Shown here: positions 9,848 to 21,615 of the stretch, in pieces
Numbering within the stretch: the stretch's first letter is position 1
How the letters are laid out: every line of letters begins with the position of its first letter
Assembly (NCBI RefSeq): GCF_932274485.2
Contig: NC_065881.2
Coordinates: forward strand, 82,524,702 to 82,588,701
Direction of reading: 5' to 3'
DNA length: 64,000 nt
From: Patella vulgata
Lineage: Eukaryota > Mollusca > Gastropoda > Patellidae
Notes under the pieces: generated by a model
Databases searched by the model: none
Told to the model about the DNA's origin: nothing
The model's input: the letters and a program-made list of their open reading frames with translations, nothing else
Position numbers and translations under genes: made by a program

Positions 9848-11510
9848 TCAAACTATCTGATTAGACTTGTACCGCCAGTCGACTATATCACCCTCACCTA
9901 CACCGTAATGTGATAATGATAGATCTTTGTTGTTGTAACGGTGGTAGATGAACTTATCTTGTTTTACACTGTAGATACCAGTAATACAACGAACACCACG
10001 ATCTCTACCATACTTCCTTCTACACTCCTCCTGTACCATAGATTCTAGTTCAATTACAGTTTTATCTCTACTTATAGTCATCTCACGACCACTGTAAATA
10101 CAGGTAAATATATATTATATTATACCTACTATTGTAAATACAGGTAAATATATATTATATTATAATACCTACCTCTATAGATACATGTTAAATAAAACAT
10201 GTAGTTTATACTTACATACAAACGATCGCGATACCGGTAAATATATATTATACTATAAAACATGTACATGTAGTTTATACTTACACATCAATGATCTTAA
10301 GAGTAATCATATCCTCCTCCTCTTCCTCCTCCCCCGTGTCATCCATCTGATATTCTGGTTCCTCGGTGTTTGTATCATCATTATTATTTTCTAACGCGGC
10401 CATTCTTTCCTCCAATTGTTTGACTCGGTCTTTTAATTCACCCACCTCTTCCCGCAGGTCAACCACCTCTGATTGAAGTTGATTCCTCTGGTGGAATACA
10501 TTACCATTTCCAATCTGCACCTCATCACCGTTAACATGGTATGTATTGTATGTATTATACGCCAGGTTGTTGTTTGTTACGTTCTGAATAATATATTATA
10601 ATATATACATAAAACATTTTATAACAAAAAATAATGTGTACATAATACATTTAGACTGGTTTTATATATTGTATTGATAACAGATATTGAGAAAAAACAT
10701 TCATAATAAATAACGGGAATTCCCACAACTTGAACTAGTTTCAACCAGTTACTGTTTACGTCATTGTTCAATTGTTGACGTCATATTATAAATTTAATCA
10801 ATCAGGGGTGATAATTTGTATGTAGGTAAAGATTTTTAAAAAAGATTAGAAAACACAAAACTTTCAAACACAGAGACCAATATATGATTTGTTTTTTAGT
10901 TACTGTAGTCATGTGGTGCAATTTCCTTAATCTTACCTCACATTTGAATGGTATGGTCAGGGGGTAGGACCAGGGGGTCTAATGGGAGCGCATTAGACCA
11001 TAAGGTATTTCATTGAATCACGTGTCTTGTTTGTTAGAGAACCCTATTATTGAAATCACATTTATTTATTTATTGAAACCGAGATGATCAACCTGTTTCA
11101 ATATTTCTATCAGATATTTGTTTTTTTGTTATAAAGATTATAAAAGATTAAGATGAAAGGAATGTTAAAATAAAATTTTAAAAATTAAGAAATGGCATGG
11201 ATTTAACATTGACGTTTATAAGCAGAATTACCCGTCTGTATCCCAAATTGTTTAAATGGAGTTCCCCCCCTTTCAATAAAAAAATCTGCTCACAGATAAT
11301 TGTCATCATATACTAATATGTTAAATCATTTGTATTTCTGCTATAATTAAACTATTTCAAGATTTACAGTTTTAGATAATTTAATATAATAGTCTGACTC
11401 GACGAATAAACAGTTGATCAAAGTAGATCATCTGCTCAACATGTACAAACAGCAAGTTTTAAATATTGATTATATCTTGTGTATAACGTTGTACTCACAT
11501 GATTAGACAT
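9848..11510 (-). CDS. RHIM - leucine zipper - ubiquitin-like protein, copy 1 (3 exons)
   Basis: Read on the - strand, exon 1 is 11510-11499 (MSNH, then a GTGAGT donor), exon 2 is 10583-10285 and exon 3 is 10091-9848. Phases 0 and 2 fit and give 184 codons. Seen: an Asn-rich start and NTYHVNGDEVQIGNGNVF at about residues 17-34, whose VQIG core is the RHIM tetrad known from RIPK1, RIPK3, ZBP1 and TRIF. Next comes a heptad leucine zipper with Leu at 40, 47, 54, 61 and 68 and Val/Met in the other core position, then an acidic linker. From MITLKI (about 96) onward the layout is that of a beta-grasp ubiquitin-like domain, ending with LSHYGVGEGDIV. There is no C-terminal GG, so it is not a conjugated modifier. 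I infer a signalling scaffold. The gene lies tail-to-tail with METTL27 copy A. Function is unproven; the coding structure is well supported by three in-frame paralogues. Confidence 0.82.
10715..10724. promoter_or_regulatory. NF-kappaB-type site in intron 1 of RHIM-UBL copy 1
   Basis: GGGAATTCCC palindrome, followed by TGACGTCA at 10776-10783. The local block (cgggaattcccacaac) resembles the upstream kappaB block, so an enhancer module may have been duplicated between the upstream region and intron 1. Confidence 0.4.
10776..10783. promoter_or_regulatory. CRE palindrome in intron 1 of copy 1
   Basis: TGACGTCA, identical to the CREB/ATF consensus and conserved at the matching place in copy 3. 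Confidence 0.4.
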
Positions 11511-11647
11511 TATTTATAATGTGATTTGGGTTACAAAACACGTCAACCAGATGTCTTGAATTATCTACACTACAAAACGATGGCGACGCTGTACAAATCA
11601 AACGGGAAGTATTTATTTTTTAGAAGCCCCTCATGGAAAAAACCATT

Positions 11648-11655
11648 TATTTATA
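11648..11655 (-). promoter_or_regulatory. TATA box of RHIM-UBL copy 1
   Basis: The - strand reads TATAAATA about 140 bp upstream of the ATG at 11510. The surrounding block, which reads catttatttatagtaact on the + strand, is kept upstream of all three paralogues, which supports a core promoter role. Confidence 0.5.
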
Positions 11656-11869
11656 GTAACTATTTCAGTTTCGTTGTAGCCTAGATTGTCAAGACCCCGG
11701 CTAAAAGCTATAAAAAGAGTTAATATGATAGTAGAGTCTACTGTATGTATTATTACGTCAGTATTATATTGATAAAGAGAAATGTCAAGGTTGATAAGTG
11801 ATCCGTGTCGTTTGATGTTAACAACAACTGAGGTCCACCCATGATGTACCCATTAGCGTGAACATAAAA

Positions 11870-12083
11870 TAACCATGTATAAACAATTTGATAACTTTAC
11901 TGTCCGTGACCATTTATAAACAATATGATAACTTTACTACCCGTAACCATGTATAAACAATATGATAACTTTACTACCCGTAACCATGTATAAACAATAT
12001 GATAACTTTACTACCCGTAACCATGTATAAACAATATGATAACTTTACTACCCGTAACCATGTATGAACAATATGATAACTTT
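11870..12083 (+). repeat. 36-bp minisatellite upstream of RHIM-UBL copy 1
   Basis: About six units of aaccatgtataaacaatatg plus ataactttactacccgt. Absent from the aligned flank of copy 3, so it expanded after the duplication. Confidence 0.85.
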
Positions 12084-12359
12084 CTCTCAAAATGAACAAA
12101 GTATTGCTCTATTAATATTTAAATTTTCCAATCATAAATAGTTATTTTCCCGATGGTATTTTGATTTTTAAAACTTGTGAATGCGATACATTCAGTATTA
12201 AAATAAACAAATATAAGCTTAATATTGTTAGATCACAGCTGTTAGGTCTATTTATTGCTCGTTGTTGAATCGTTACACCAATATGGGATAACAACGGTTA
12301 TTATTGCACTATCGTCACGTGATGAAAACAGTCAAAACGTCAGGCGTGTATTCAACAAC

Positions 12360-12369
12360 GGGAATACCC
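12360..12369. promoter_or_regulatory. Rel/Dorsal-type site upstream of RHIM-UBL copy 1
   Basis: GGGAATACCC fits the Dorsal/Dif form GGGWWWWCCM. It is the positional counterpart of the site at 63779, pushed to about 850 bp from the ATG by the 36-bp minisatellite at 11870-12083. Confidence 0.35.
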
Positions 12370-15300
12370 ACAACACGAACCTGTTTGAACAAGTTATTGT
12401 GAAATTACCGAACGCATATTTAATAAATTTTATAGTATTGAATCAAGTGTCTTGGTTTGTTTTTGTTTTTTGCTCTCCTGTTTTTGAAAGTTGCGAGTCG
12501 CAACATCTGAAAATACGATGATCTACAATGAATTCTTTCGGCCACCATGACAAACATAAATGACTGGAATCATATGTTTAAACAATCTACCAACATAAGA
12601 CTACTTCTATTTCCACGATAATTAGATCATTTCCATTTTCACGATAATTAGATCATTTCCACGATAATTAGGTCATTTACATTTCTACGATAATTAGATC
12701 ATTTCCTCCACACTGAAAAAACACTTGTGTTGGATCTCAACACAAGTACTTGTGTTAAAACTAATCTACACAAGTTATGTGTTGTTTTGCATTGCATTAA
12801 CACAAACTTGTGTCGATTTATAAAATCTTGTGTTTTTTTCATATCATTAACACAAGTAATGTGTACCTTCCAAGATTTGTTTTCTTTTTTAAAAAAAAAC
12901 TCCATACAAAGTCTGAATTCGGGAGTCGTCAAGTTTTTAGAAAAGTAATAAAGGGCTTAATTCACATCTCGAAAATCACATGCTGTTCTTCACTGGAAGG
13001 GTGTGAGTACCAATTAATCGGACAATTGCCAGACAGACTTGAATGTTAATTGATGTTAAGTTGTCTGTATAGTTAAAATGTCTGTCTTTTTTTATTGACC
13101 CAATAAACTGATAGATCAAATGAATATATAGTGTACATGTGATTTTCAGCACCCTGGTGTTTTCGAAAATTGATTCAATGTACAATGAACAAAAAAATGA
13201 GTAAAACTCTTAATAATGTAATTGGTTGATGTAATCGAAATTGGACAGTATTGGTTAACTGAAAAGTAACCAATCAAATTTAATTGATCATCCACGTGTA
13301 TCTCATAATCGACTTATTGATATAATGTTTCTCCAAGTTATCTATACTTTTTGTCTGCGATATCACTTCGGTGGAAGCGGACGTAAAATACAACTAACTA
13401 AGAAGAAGTATCTATACTTTAGTCATTGCGACAAATTCTTTCTTTGATATTATATCAGCGACATTCAGTTAGATAGATGTAGTGAAGTTAGCATCAACAG
13501 GGTGCTTTAGCCGTGATATTTTAAAAAAAATTATAATGGTCACATAGAATACCAGACCGCAGGTTTGTAAATTTTTACAAAAAATAAAACCGTGTATTTA
13601 ATTTAGCATGTATATATTGCTTCTATGTATATAATAATTCGTTTCGTTTAAAACAGTCAGATTTAGAACTACTGCCACTGACTGCACCGGAAGTCTATTT
13701 ATATAATGGCGCCACAAAGAAATTTTTTTTGATGTGTTCTAAAAGACCGACTTGAAATTTCTATAAATTTTTCTGGGGGAGACAGGCCCCAACAAATCCC
13801 CCGACGGTGCGTTTCACGACTTTGGCGCAAGACGGTGACCTTGAAGAGACGTCGAAAACCATTTAATAGACATAGTAAAAGTCATATCTTACGAGATTAT
13901 CGCTGGTCTTGTCAGAAAATGCTATTTTATATATGACCAGTTTGTGTTTGAAAAATTTAATTATTTATTCTCCCACCATTAAAGCACACTAATTACGAAA
14001 TATCGCTCTCAGAAACTTCATGGTTTCTTTTGCAATTTGTTTGGGGTAAGACGTTATATAAATAATATCAATCTGTCTACCACACAAATTTAACAGATAC
14101 AAATGCATGTTATTCCACAGGTAGACAGACAGGGCCTCCTTTGAAGGGACTCAGTGAAGGGAACGCGGTTGGTTTAGAGTTTGTCTGACCCCTTTGAATA
14201 TTTGCGTCTCATCTCCAATGAAAACAATCATGTTGCTCTCATGCTGTTCTCATCCAGAATCAAACATATATCGTACCTGAGATTTGTTAGCATGTTCCAC
14301 ACAACCCAACATTTATCGGCACCGGGATTAAGGGTGTATATCTTTGTTTCTAACGCTTATTGGGAATACGCCACGAAACTACAATAAAAACTTATTTACA
14401 AAAACATTCTAAAGAGGGAAAACTGACATATTTCAAGCTTTACTGTATTTAAAGAAATAATTTAAATCAGTCGGCTGAAACCCCGTCTCCGCTATTTGTT
14501 CAGTCATTCTTTAGGTATAGTGCCAGTTTCCACCGACAATGATATTGCAAACAAGTGTCCAATCTATAAAAGCACACATTCCTACAAAATGTTTCTTTAG
14601 TCAAGTGAAACAATAAATTCATAACTATGCGAGGGTGTGGTGAGTAAATTCGTGGTAACAAGTGTGAATAGGCTAATGTGACATAGAACAAGGTCACATT
14701 GATGTTGACAAATACGTGAGACGATATGAACATCAACTAAAATATATGTAATGTGATTCAGCTGCAAGGTGATATATGCATATATGCAGCATAGATAATT
14801 AAAACTTCTATTCAAGTTAAACCAACTGTATCTATTTATTTAAGTCTTACGTGGAGCTGAATACATTTTATGATTTATTTTCATCTATTGGTGGTTAACA
14901 GTGTGTAACTAAAAACTAAAATTGGATCTTATTATTGCCAATGATATAATGTACATGTAATAGCAAGTGTATATATATTTTTTGTTCAGTCTGTACACAG
15001 TAACATATCTGAGAACCATATTATTATCATTTCTGCCCAAGGCTCCCTGTGCCTTATAGTTAGCAGTGATACAAGGCAATTACCAATTTTCCATGTTCTT
15101 GGCCTGAAGAAATAAAATAATAAAAGTCAAGTTTTTATTATTATGCAAGTGGAAAAATACAATTATTCATAGTATGATTTGAATAAATACAACTGATTTG
15201 AAGTTGGAATTATTATTTGTCTAAGATGACTGGGCATTTACAAATTGAAATAGCTACTCTTCGTCAAGAAAATATTGCCATCTACGAGAAGCATGTCAAC

Positions 15301-15591
15301 TTGCAGCTCACGGATTATCGTTAACAATTTCTAGGGGCTTGTAAAAAAAGATTACATGTCGTGTAAATATTTATTTTGTTTTTTTGTGTAGGTCATTTTC
15401 AAATAAATTCATCAGCATATTTTTCGTTTTAAATAAATATAAAACTTTTATGAGAAACGATGATTATCAAAGAACCGTAAGTGCAACTAATGTTTTATCG
15501 TTTGGTTGAGCCTTTTACTAACCACGTGTTTCATGTTAATAAATATTTTCTTTCGTGTTTTGAATTGGCCTATTTCTAATAAATTATCCCG

Positions 15592-15768
15592 AGTCCCAAA
15601 CGTCGTTAATCCGAGTCCCAAACGACGTATACCAAAGTCCCAAACGTCGTATACCCGAGTCCCAAATGTCGTGGTCATATGTTTTTGAGTCCCAAATGAC
15701 GCGAGTCCCAAATGACTTGAGTCCCAAATGACGCGAGTCCCAAATGACTTGAGTCCCAAATGACATGT
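15592..15768 (+). repeat. gagtcccaaatgac minisatellite, element A
   Basis: About nine units of gagtcccaaacgtcgt or gagtcccaaatgacgc. Element B has fewer units at the same place (28258-28412), showing slippage since the two copies diverged. Confidence 0.8.
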
Positions 15769-16516
15769 AATCCGTTGTTCAACCTCTGTGAGTCTGTGTA
15801 ATATTTAATATTAGGCCCCATTTTTGCCTGATTCAGTCACAGTTAATAAATAATGGAACTAGAATCAGCCTGTGGAAGTTTCTCTATAGTTTTATTATTT
15901 TTTCCAGTCAGTGATGATATGTGACTCTTTCCACCTTCCAGCGACGAGGATTAGCCTACTTCCGTTTCCACCCTTTTCCTGCACACAGTCTCATTCTACA
16001 TGTATTAAAAATTGGTATGTACTGTAATATTAATTATGCACGAACCTACATGTAGAGTTGTTGCAAGATGGGTCCTTATATCTACTTAGCCTCCAGACGC
16101 TAGGTCGTTTCGGGAAAAAGGACAGGTACGGTTAAATTTAATATGAATAATTCGCTTGCGGGTATGGGTATTTAGCAAAAAGAGGAACAAAAGGACCCAG
16201 AGATTAGAGAAGGTATGCTTCAATTTAATATGAATAATTCGCTTGGCGTAGGGGTACATGTATTTAGAAAACGGAGGAAACCGAATGACCCAGCGAAAAA
16301 ACTCAAAGAGATTGGACAGGCGACTCTACTCCTTGAAATTGAAACCATGCCACTTAGCACAATGACAGACCCTGTGATTTCATGCGCATGCATTACCTAC
16401 TAGACCATTCCCCCCAGCCCCACCCCATATCGAATAAAAGTATGACTTATTTCAAATATGATATTTACATATAAAGAAAGTAGAGAGACTTCAATCTTAC
16501 TAGAAAAATACTAGAT

Positions 16517-16803
16517 TACCTGAAATGAAATGGGGTTTAAAGACAACGTCCTACTGGTCAGCTCCGACTGGTCTAATGCATTGTGCTAAGTGAAAATGTT
16601 TGTCTGGGCAGCGACACTATGGCCTACTCTCATACCGAATTCAAACTGCCAAGAGAACTTTTATGTGTACGCCAATGTGTACATTGGATCTCAGGGGAAA
16701 CCACTCTGCAAAATCAAGATGAGCTTTCTCGGTCAACCCCAAGAGATAACCTGTGGCCTCAATGCTAGTGTGCCAGCACCTAATTTACTCAGTCACCATG
16801 GCC
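16517..16803 (-). mobile_element. SINE family 2, old copy in element A
   Basis: The + strand starts gaaatgaaatggggtttaa (the reversed 3' tail) and ends with a decayed head (ctcagtcaccatggcc). The same insertion is present at 29434-29719, so it predates the divergence of elements A and B. Confidence 0.65.
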
Positions 16804-17001
16804 ATCTTCTAATTACTGCGACAGTGAAACCATGTGACAAACAAGGATTATTAAGATAGACTTTTACGGCTTAGGTAGTTCCTTGGGATTAAAACTTTTG
16901 ATACATATAGATACATTAGTTTCAATTTCATATCACACAGTTTGTATATATGGTAAGGTAGCTTTAATCGTAAATTACATATCATGTATTTATTTTTTCA
17001 G

Positions 17002-17474
17002 TTTCAATATTGGATGTATATGCAAATCTCCCAGAAAAAGATCATGTAATAACAAAAGAAATTATAAAAGAAAAAAATGGAAGAAGAAATGGCTGGAAAA
17101 AATGATGATAGAGCAGCTTTTTCTTGGTGGGTAACTATTCAATTCTAATAGAAAAGATTGTTATGCTATTTTGAAATCTAAAATTCAGTTTAGTATAGTA
17201 AAACTGTACACGTCATGTATGAGCAGAGACAGAATCTTAGTTATATGTAGATATCACTGTCTCATCTGTGGCAAAGCAAACCAACACATGAAACAAAACA
17301 AATGTAATTAAATTAACATTTTTTTAATTAATCAAAACTGTCTAGTCAATTTAAGCCAACTAATACATTGCCATTTTTTTTTTCAGTTACCCACCTCGGA
17401 AGATCAAGTTGGAAAGGGCTATTGATATTGTGGAGACGTTTTCTCACAGTTCTTGCTTATCAGACAAAGACTAT
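17002..17474 (+). other. Unrecognised exon-like blocks in element A
   Basis: Blocks 17002-17130 and 17387-17474 have CAG acceptors with good polypyrimidine tracts and GT donors. In one frame they join as a Lys/Arg-rich stretch into YPPRKIKLERAIDIVETF; a phase-compatible block starts at 18622 (VGTPLKEYLLYDNN). The same blocks are at 29918-30046 and 30303-30390 in element B. Another block at 28584-28640 (LPRTPLALNRRKT) exists only in B. No family recognised. They may be the missing C-terminal part of the element's transposase, or unrelated gene fragments. Confidence 0.3.
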
Positions 17475-17714
17475 GTAAGTACCATGCATATTTGCTTTTT
17501 AAATCAGGAACTGGTTCTATACACTTGGTGGGGGGGTTGGATGGACGTTAAACCCCATTTCTCTCTCTCTCTCCTAAATATTGAGATTTTTGTTTACTTT
17601 TAAACTGCATATATTGAAGGTATCAGGAGCTTTTTATGGCTCCCGTACAATTTTATAAACATGAAGGACTGTACCTTTTGAATATTAAGCCATCAAATTA
17701 TTTTATAATTTTGA

Positions 17715-17990
17715 AAATGAAATGAAATGGGGTTTAACATCCTACTGTTTTGCTCATAAATTGGGCTAATGAAGACGGGCATACGCCATACAGTGTGCTA
17801 TGAAGGGATTTTTGCCCGGCCAGCGGCGCTACAGCCTACTCTTATATCGAATTCCAATTGCCAAGGAATCTTTTACGTGCACGCCAATGTGTACACGGGA
17901 CCTCGGTTTTTCGTCCCATCCGAACGACTAGACAGCTGTCCTTGTCAGGTCCTCCGTCCTGTATCACTGACAAGGGGAAAACACGCAAAA
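17715..17990 (-). mobile_element. SINE family 2, 5'-truncated, in element A
   Basis: Contains gaaatggggtttaacatcc and the conserved body (gggctaatgaagacgggcat, gtgcacgccaatgtgtacac). Shared with element B at 30634. Confidence 0.7.
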
Positions 17991-19195
17991 TGTAAGTAAC
18001 ATATATATTTGTATTTTTAATCAGAAAGTACTTCTATACACTTGCTTGGTAATCTAGTTATTCTTCTTGGGGCAATGCCTAATACTCTGCTGTTTCAAGT
18101 ACTTGGCATGCTTGATTTTTGCCAATCACATCCATTGATTTCCTTCAAGTTGCGATAGGCCCTACATGTATGTGTATTTTTACAGTAAATAGCAGTAAAA
18201 TAATGATGGACAGTATTTTACTTTCAAATAGATTTCAATAGATTTTAAAGGGTAATATCCAATTTGTTGTCAATGGAAATAAAAAAAGAATGGGTCCAAA
18301 AATAATTAGACATTGCCAAGTAAATAGGTGCTGCCATGATGTAGTAGGGAATCTGAATTTGCAGACAATACATGTATGAAAGGGTGAATAGTTGACCTAT
18401 TATGAGACTTCAGTCCCAAATCTCAAGACTTTTTTCTGACTTCTTACTCATTTGATTTGAGCATAATAATCTGCCTGGGTCTGTAACTGGACAAGACACA
18501 ATAAGCGTTACGCAAAGTTGAAACCAAATAGAGACTCGGTCTCGATGTGGCAAAATAAATTGTTTATTTAAACGTTGTGAACCATAGAAAGTATTCTTAT
18601 TGCCTACTTTTTATTTTTTAGGTTGGAACACCATTGAAAGAGTATTTGCTGTATGATAACAACAAGAAAACCCAAGCATCAATTTATTTTATACTTCTGG
18701 GAAAGAATGCATTTGACCCAATTTTTAAATATTTATTTTTTGTTATTAATGTTAAATTTTTTTCCAAAACACAATTAGATTTTAATTCTCTTCAGAAATG
18801 TATGTATAATATAGCAAGTAAAGTGACATATAAATCACTTAGAATTTGGTTAGAAATCATAAAGTATTTAATAGGCATTACTAGAAACCAAATGTAGATC
18901 AAATACACCCAGAATTACAAAAAACCTTGACCTACATAAAGGTGACTTTCCCTTGCTTATGAAATGAAATACGGTTTAGTATCCTACTTTTCTGTGTTCT
19001 TAGAGTGATTCTGCCCTACACCCTACTCTTATATCAAATATTTCAACTGTCAAGGGTTCTTTAACGGGAACCCGGGGGGTGGGGGGCAATGATTAACACG
19101 CACACATTTGATCAGGAAGTCTGTCATTGAGTCAAATAATTCAATTGTCAAGGGTTCTTCTAAGTGAACGCAGTGGGGATGGTTTCGATTCCGGG

Positions 19196-19481
19196 AATGG
19201 GGGAGGGGGTGGTGGATGGCCGAATGGTAAGCACGTGCGTGCGGTATCATACGGCCTGTCATTGAGTCAACTGGCGTGGTTTCGAATCCCCGGTTGTACG
19301 TGACAAGGAGTAGGGTCGCCTGTCCAATCTTGTGGGTTTTCTCCGGGACCTCCGGTTTCCTCCCACTGCTAAAGACCCCTATGCGCAACGAATTATTGAA
19401 ATAAAATTAAACCATATGTTAATCCTGAAATGACCTAGTTTGTGTCAAGTGGATGTTAAACCCCATTTCTCTCTCTCTCTC
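19196..19481 (+). mobile_element. SINE family 1, full length with target-site duplication
   Basis: Same structure as the copy at 7000. TTTCGATTCCGGG at 19183-19195 is repeated at 19482-19494. It has inserted into older repeat sequence within element A and is absent from the aligned part of element B. Confidence 0.85.
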
Positions 19482-20112
19482 TTTCGATTCCGGGCTTGTA
19501 CCCAATTATCCCTTGCCACATCCAACACTACTGACAAGTGGGAACTATGCCGGAAAATCCAGTTGAAATTTCTCGGCCAACACCTTATACTCACTGAACC
19601 ACTGTGGCTTATGACTTGTGATTGTATATAAATTTTTTGTACATATGATATTTTTTTATTTCAATCCTGTAATCTTGATGCTTTGCTTCTTTTATTTACA
19701 AAATATTCATTTTGTTTGGGTTTTTTTTAATGAGGAAAAGGTTTTACATCATTTTATTACTCCTGCAAAATAGTGCATTTTTCTTTTGTTAGTTTTCTGT
19801 GTATATTAGTTATTTCTATATGTCTCACAAATAGTGTGTTTTTGTAGCACTTTTCAGTTTTTGAAATAGTTTCAATTTAGTGCATAATTAATCTTAGTGC
19901 TTGGTTTGGATGTTATTAAATTTAGATATTATTTGAATTATATATTTTGGAGTATGGGGTAGGGATACTGTGTACATATCTTTATATTCTCAGTTATTGT
20001 TTTGGGGTAAAGAACAATTTATATAGCTATTTTATATTTTGTGATTGGTAAAGTGTGTGGGGTTAAGAACAATTTAAATAGCTATGTTATATTTTGTGAT
20101 GGGTAAAGTGGG

Positions 20113-20162
20113 GTGTGTGTGTGTGAGGGTGTGTGTGTGTGTGTGTGTGGGGGGGGGGGGGG
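20113..20162 (+). repeat. (GT)n then poly-G microsatellite, element A
   Basis: gtgtgtgt run ending in a G tract; element B has a similar tract at 31211-31251. Confidence 0.85.
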
Positions 20163-20639
20163 TCATTATATATAACACAATATAATTAGTATTAGAATTC
20201 TCTGTTTTTCTGTTAACATTTCAAATATCTATTTAGTTTTGATGTATTAATTTACTTTTTCCTATGATTTTATGAATAAATAATAATCTTACAAAAACAA
20301 AAAAAAATTTTGTTTCCTTCTTTTATCAAACTTTACAGCTCTAACAGAGCAAAGAGATGGGTCCTGCATAAAAAGGTTGCTATACTGTATATAAATTGGG
20401 GTAAAACACAACACAAGTTTTTGTGGATGGTTATACACAAGTTTGTATGAAACCACACAAGTTTCAGAAATTTCAACACAAGTTTCAGAAATTTTAACAC
20501 AAGTTTCAAAAATTTCAACACAAGTATTGTGTAGATTTTCACACAAGTTTGTGCTGTTTGATAAATTTTAACACAAGTTTTGTGTTGTTTCAACACAAGT
20601 TTGTATTGTTAAATAGAGACACCTTACTTTGATGGTTGG

Positions 20640-21190
20640 AAATCAAAAAGTATCAAATAGGTATATCTAGTTCCCAACTATAGATTGTATATACACAAAA
20701 TTACAAAAAAAAAACCACTTGAGATACATTTCCTTTTTAAGGTGACCTTCCCTTGCTGATAAAATAAAATAAGGTTTAACATCCTACTTTTCTGCTCGGT
20801 ATGCCGTCCCAACCGAACGATTGTACACACACCATCGTGCCCCCCTCTCCTTCGCTTATTTAAATATTATGTACATATTACAGGGTAGCTCAGGTCAGAT
20901 TAAGGTATGCAGAGGTAAAAAAGGTACACACTAACCCACTCAGTTGTTGGACGAGAATTCTGGAGAAAAGGGGGACCGCTGTGGCTCAGTGAGTAATACA
21001 CTGGGTGCGTTTGGAGGTGGGGGGGGGGTCAATGAGTAAGCCACTGGGTCACCAACGGGTAGATCCTTGGATCTATCCCTTTGTTAGCCGAGAGCGTATG
21101 GTGTGGGGGCCGCGATGGTTGTATCTAGTTGTTGGACGAGAATGGTACAGTATGAAATGTATACTAATAGACTCTACATGAAAGATGTAT
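20640..21190. other. Repeat-derived spacer between element A and RHIM-UBL copy 2
   Basis: Contains a fragment (ttgatggttggaaatcaaa) also found at 46519, a SINE family 2 tail remnant near 20765, and the downstream flank of the RHIM-UBL gene (gttgttggacgagaat), which also occurs at 9664. No gene seen. Confidence 0.5.
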
Positions 21191-21204
21191 ATTTTAAATA
21201 CAGT

Positions 21205-21387
21205 CGAATCCCCGGTTGTACGTGACAAGGAGTAGGGTTGCCTGTCCAACCTCGTGGGTTTTCTCCGGGTCCTCCGGTTTCCTCCCACTGCTAAAGACCC
21301 CTACGCGCAAGCGAATTATTGAAATAAAATTAAACCATATGTTAGTCCCGAAATGACCTAGTTTGTGTCGAGTGGACGTTAAACCCC

Positions 21388-21436
<49 letters not shown>
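21205..21436 (+). mobile_element. SINE family 1, 5'-truncated, with target-site duplication
   Basis: Starts inside the B box (cgaatccccggttg) and ends in a long TC run (about 21394-21436). TTTTAAATACAGT at 21192-21204 is repeated at 21437-21449. It lies in the 3' flank of RHIM-UBL copy 2; copies 1 and 3 keep the uninterrupted ttttaaatacagtag. Confidence 0.85.
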
Positions 21437-21442
<6 letters not shown>

Positions 21443-21615
21443 ATACAGTAGCTGTAATTATATACGATACAAATATAAAATTGTCAATTAACATTTAAAT
21501 TTTAATACCAAGTCGACATGATTTTAACATTGTATGATTTAACTCAATACAATCAAACTACTTTAAAAGTCAATCCAATCAAAGAGACTACTTCCGCCAC
21601 CACTGCCAGACACTA

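Larger units (their letters stand above)
12711..20629 (+). mobile_element. Decayed 8-kb TIR element A
   Basis: Starts CACTGAAAAAAC and is followed by an array of ACACAAGT motifs in both orientations (12727-12868). It then aligns by eye with element B through most of its length and ends in a second ACACAAGT array (20405-20612) that is cut short at about 20629, where the right terminal repeat should be. It lacks the FLYWCH/MULE block (element B 24466-25716) but keeps about 1.8 kb (18078-19913) that B has lost. Transposon identity is inferred from the ends; a segmental duplication of non-transposon DNA is the alternative. Confidence 0.6.

Noticed and set aside
11870-12083. CRISPR-like regular repeats
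   Set aside because: Contiguous 36-bp units without spacers in an animal-type sequence; a minisatellite.
12255-12521. Similar + strand frames upstream of RHIM-UBL copies 1 and 3 (the second at 63680-63970)
   Set aside because: The similarity comes from the shared duplicated flank. Starts differ and the products have no domain; conservation is better explained by regulatory sequence.
14181-14387. Frame MSDPFEYLRLISNEN, also at 26162-26401
   Set aside because: Present in both 8-kb elements but short, with no splice context or known family; shared by common descent of the elements.
20289-20596. Repetitive - strand frames (KFLKLVLKFLKLV)
   Set aside because: Translation of the ACACAAGTTTCAGAAATTT subterminal array.
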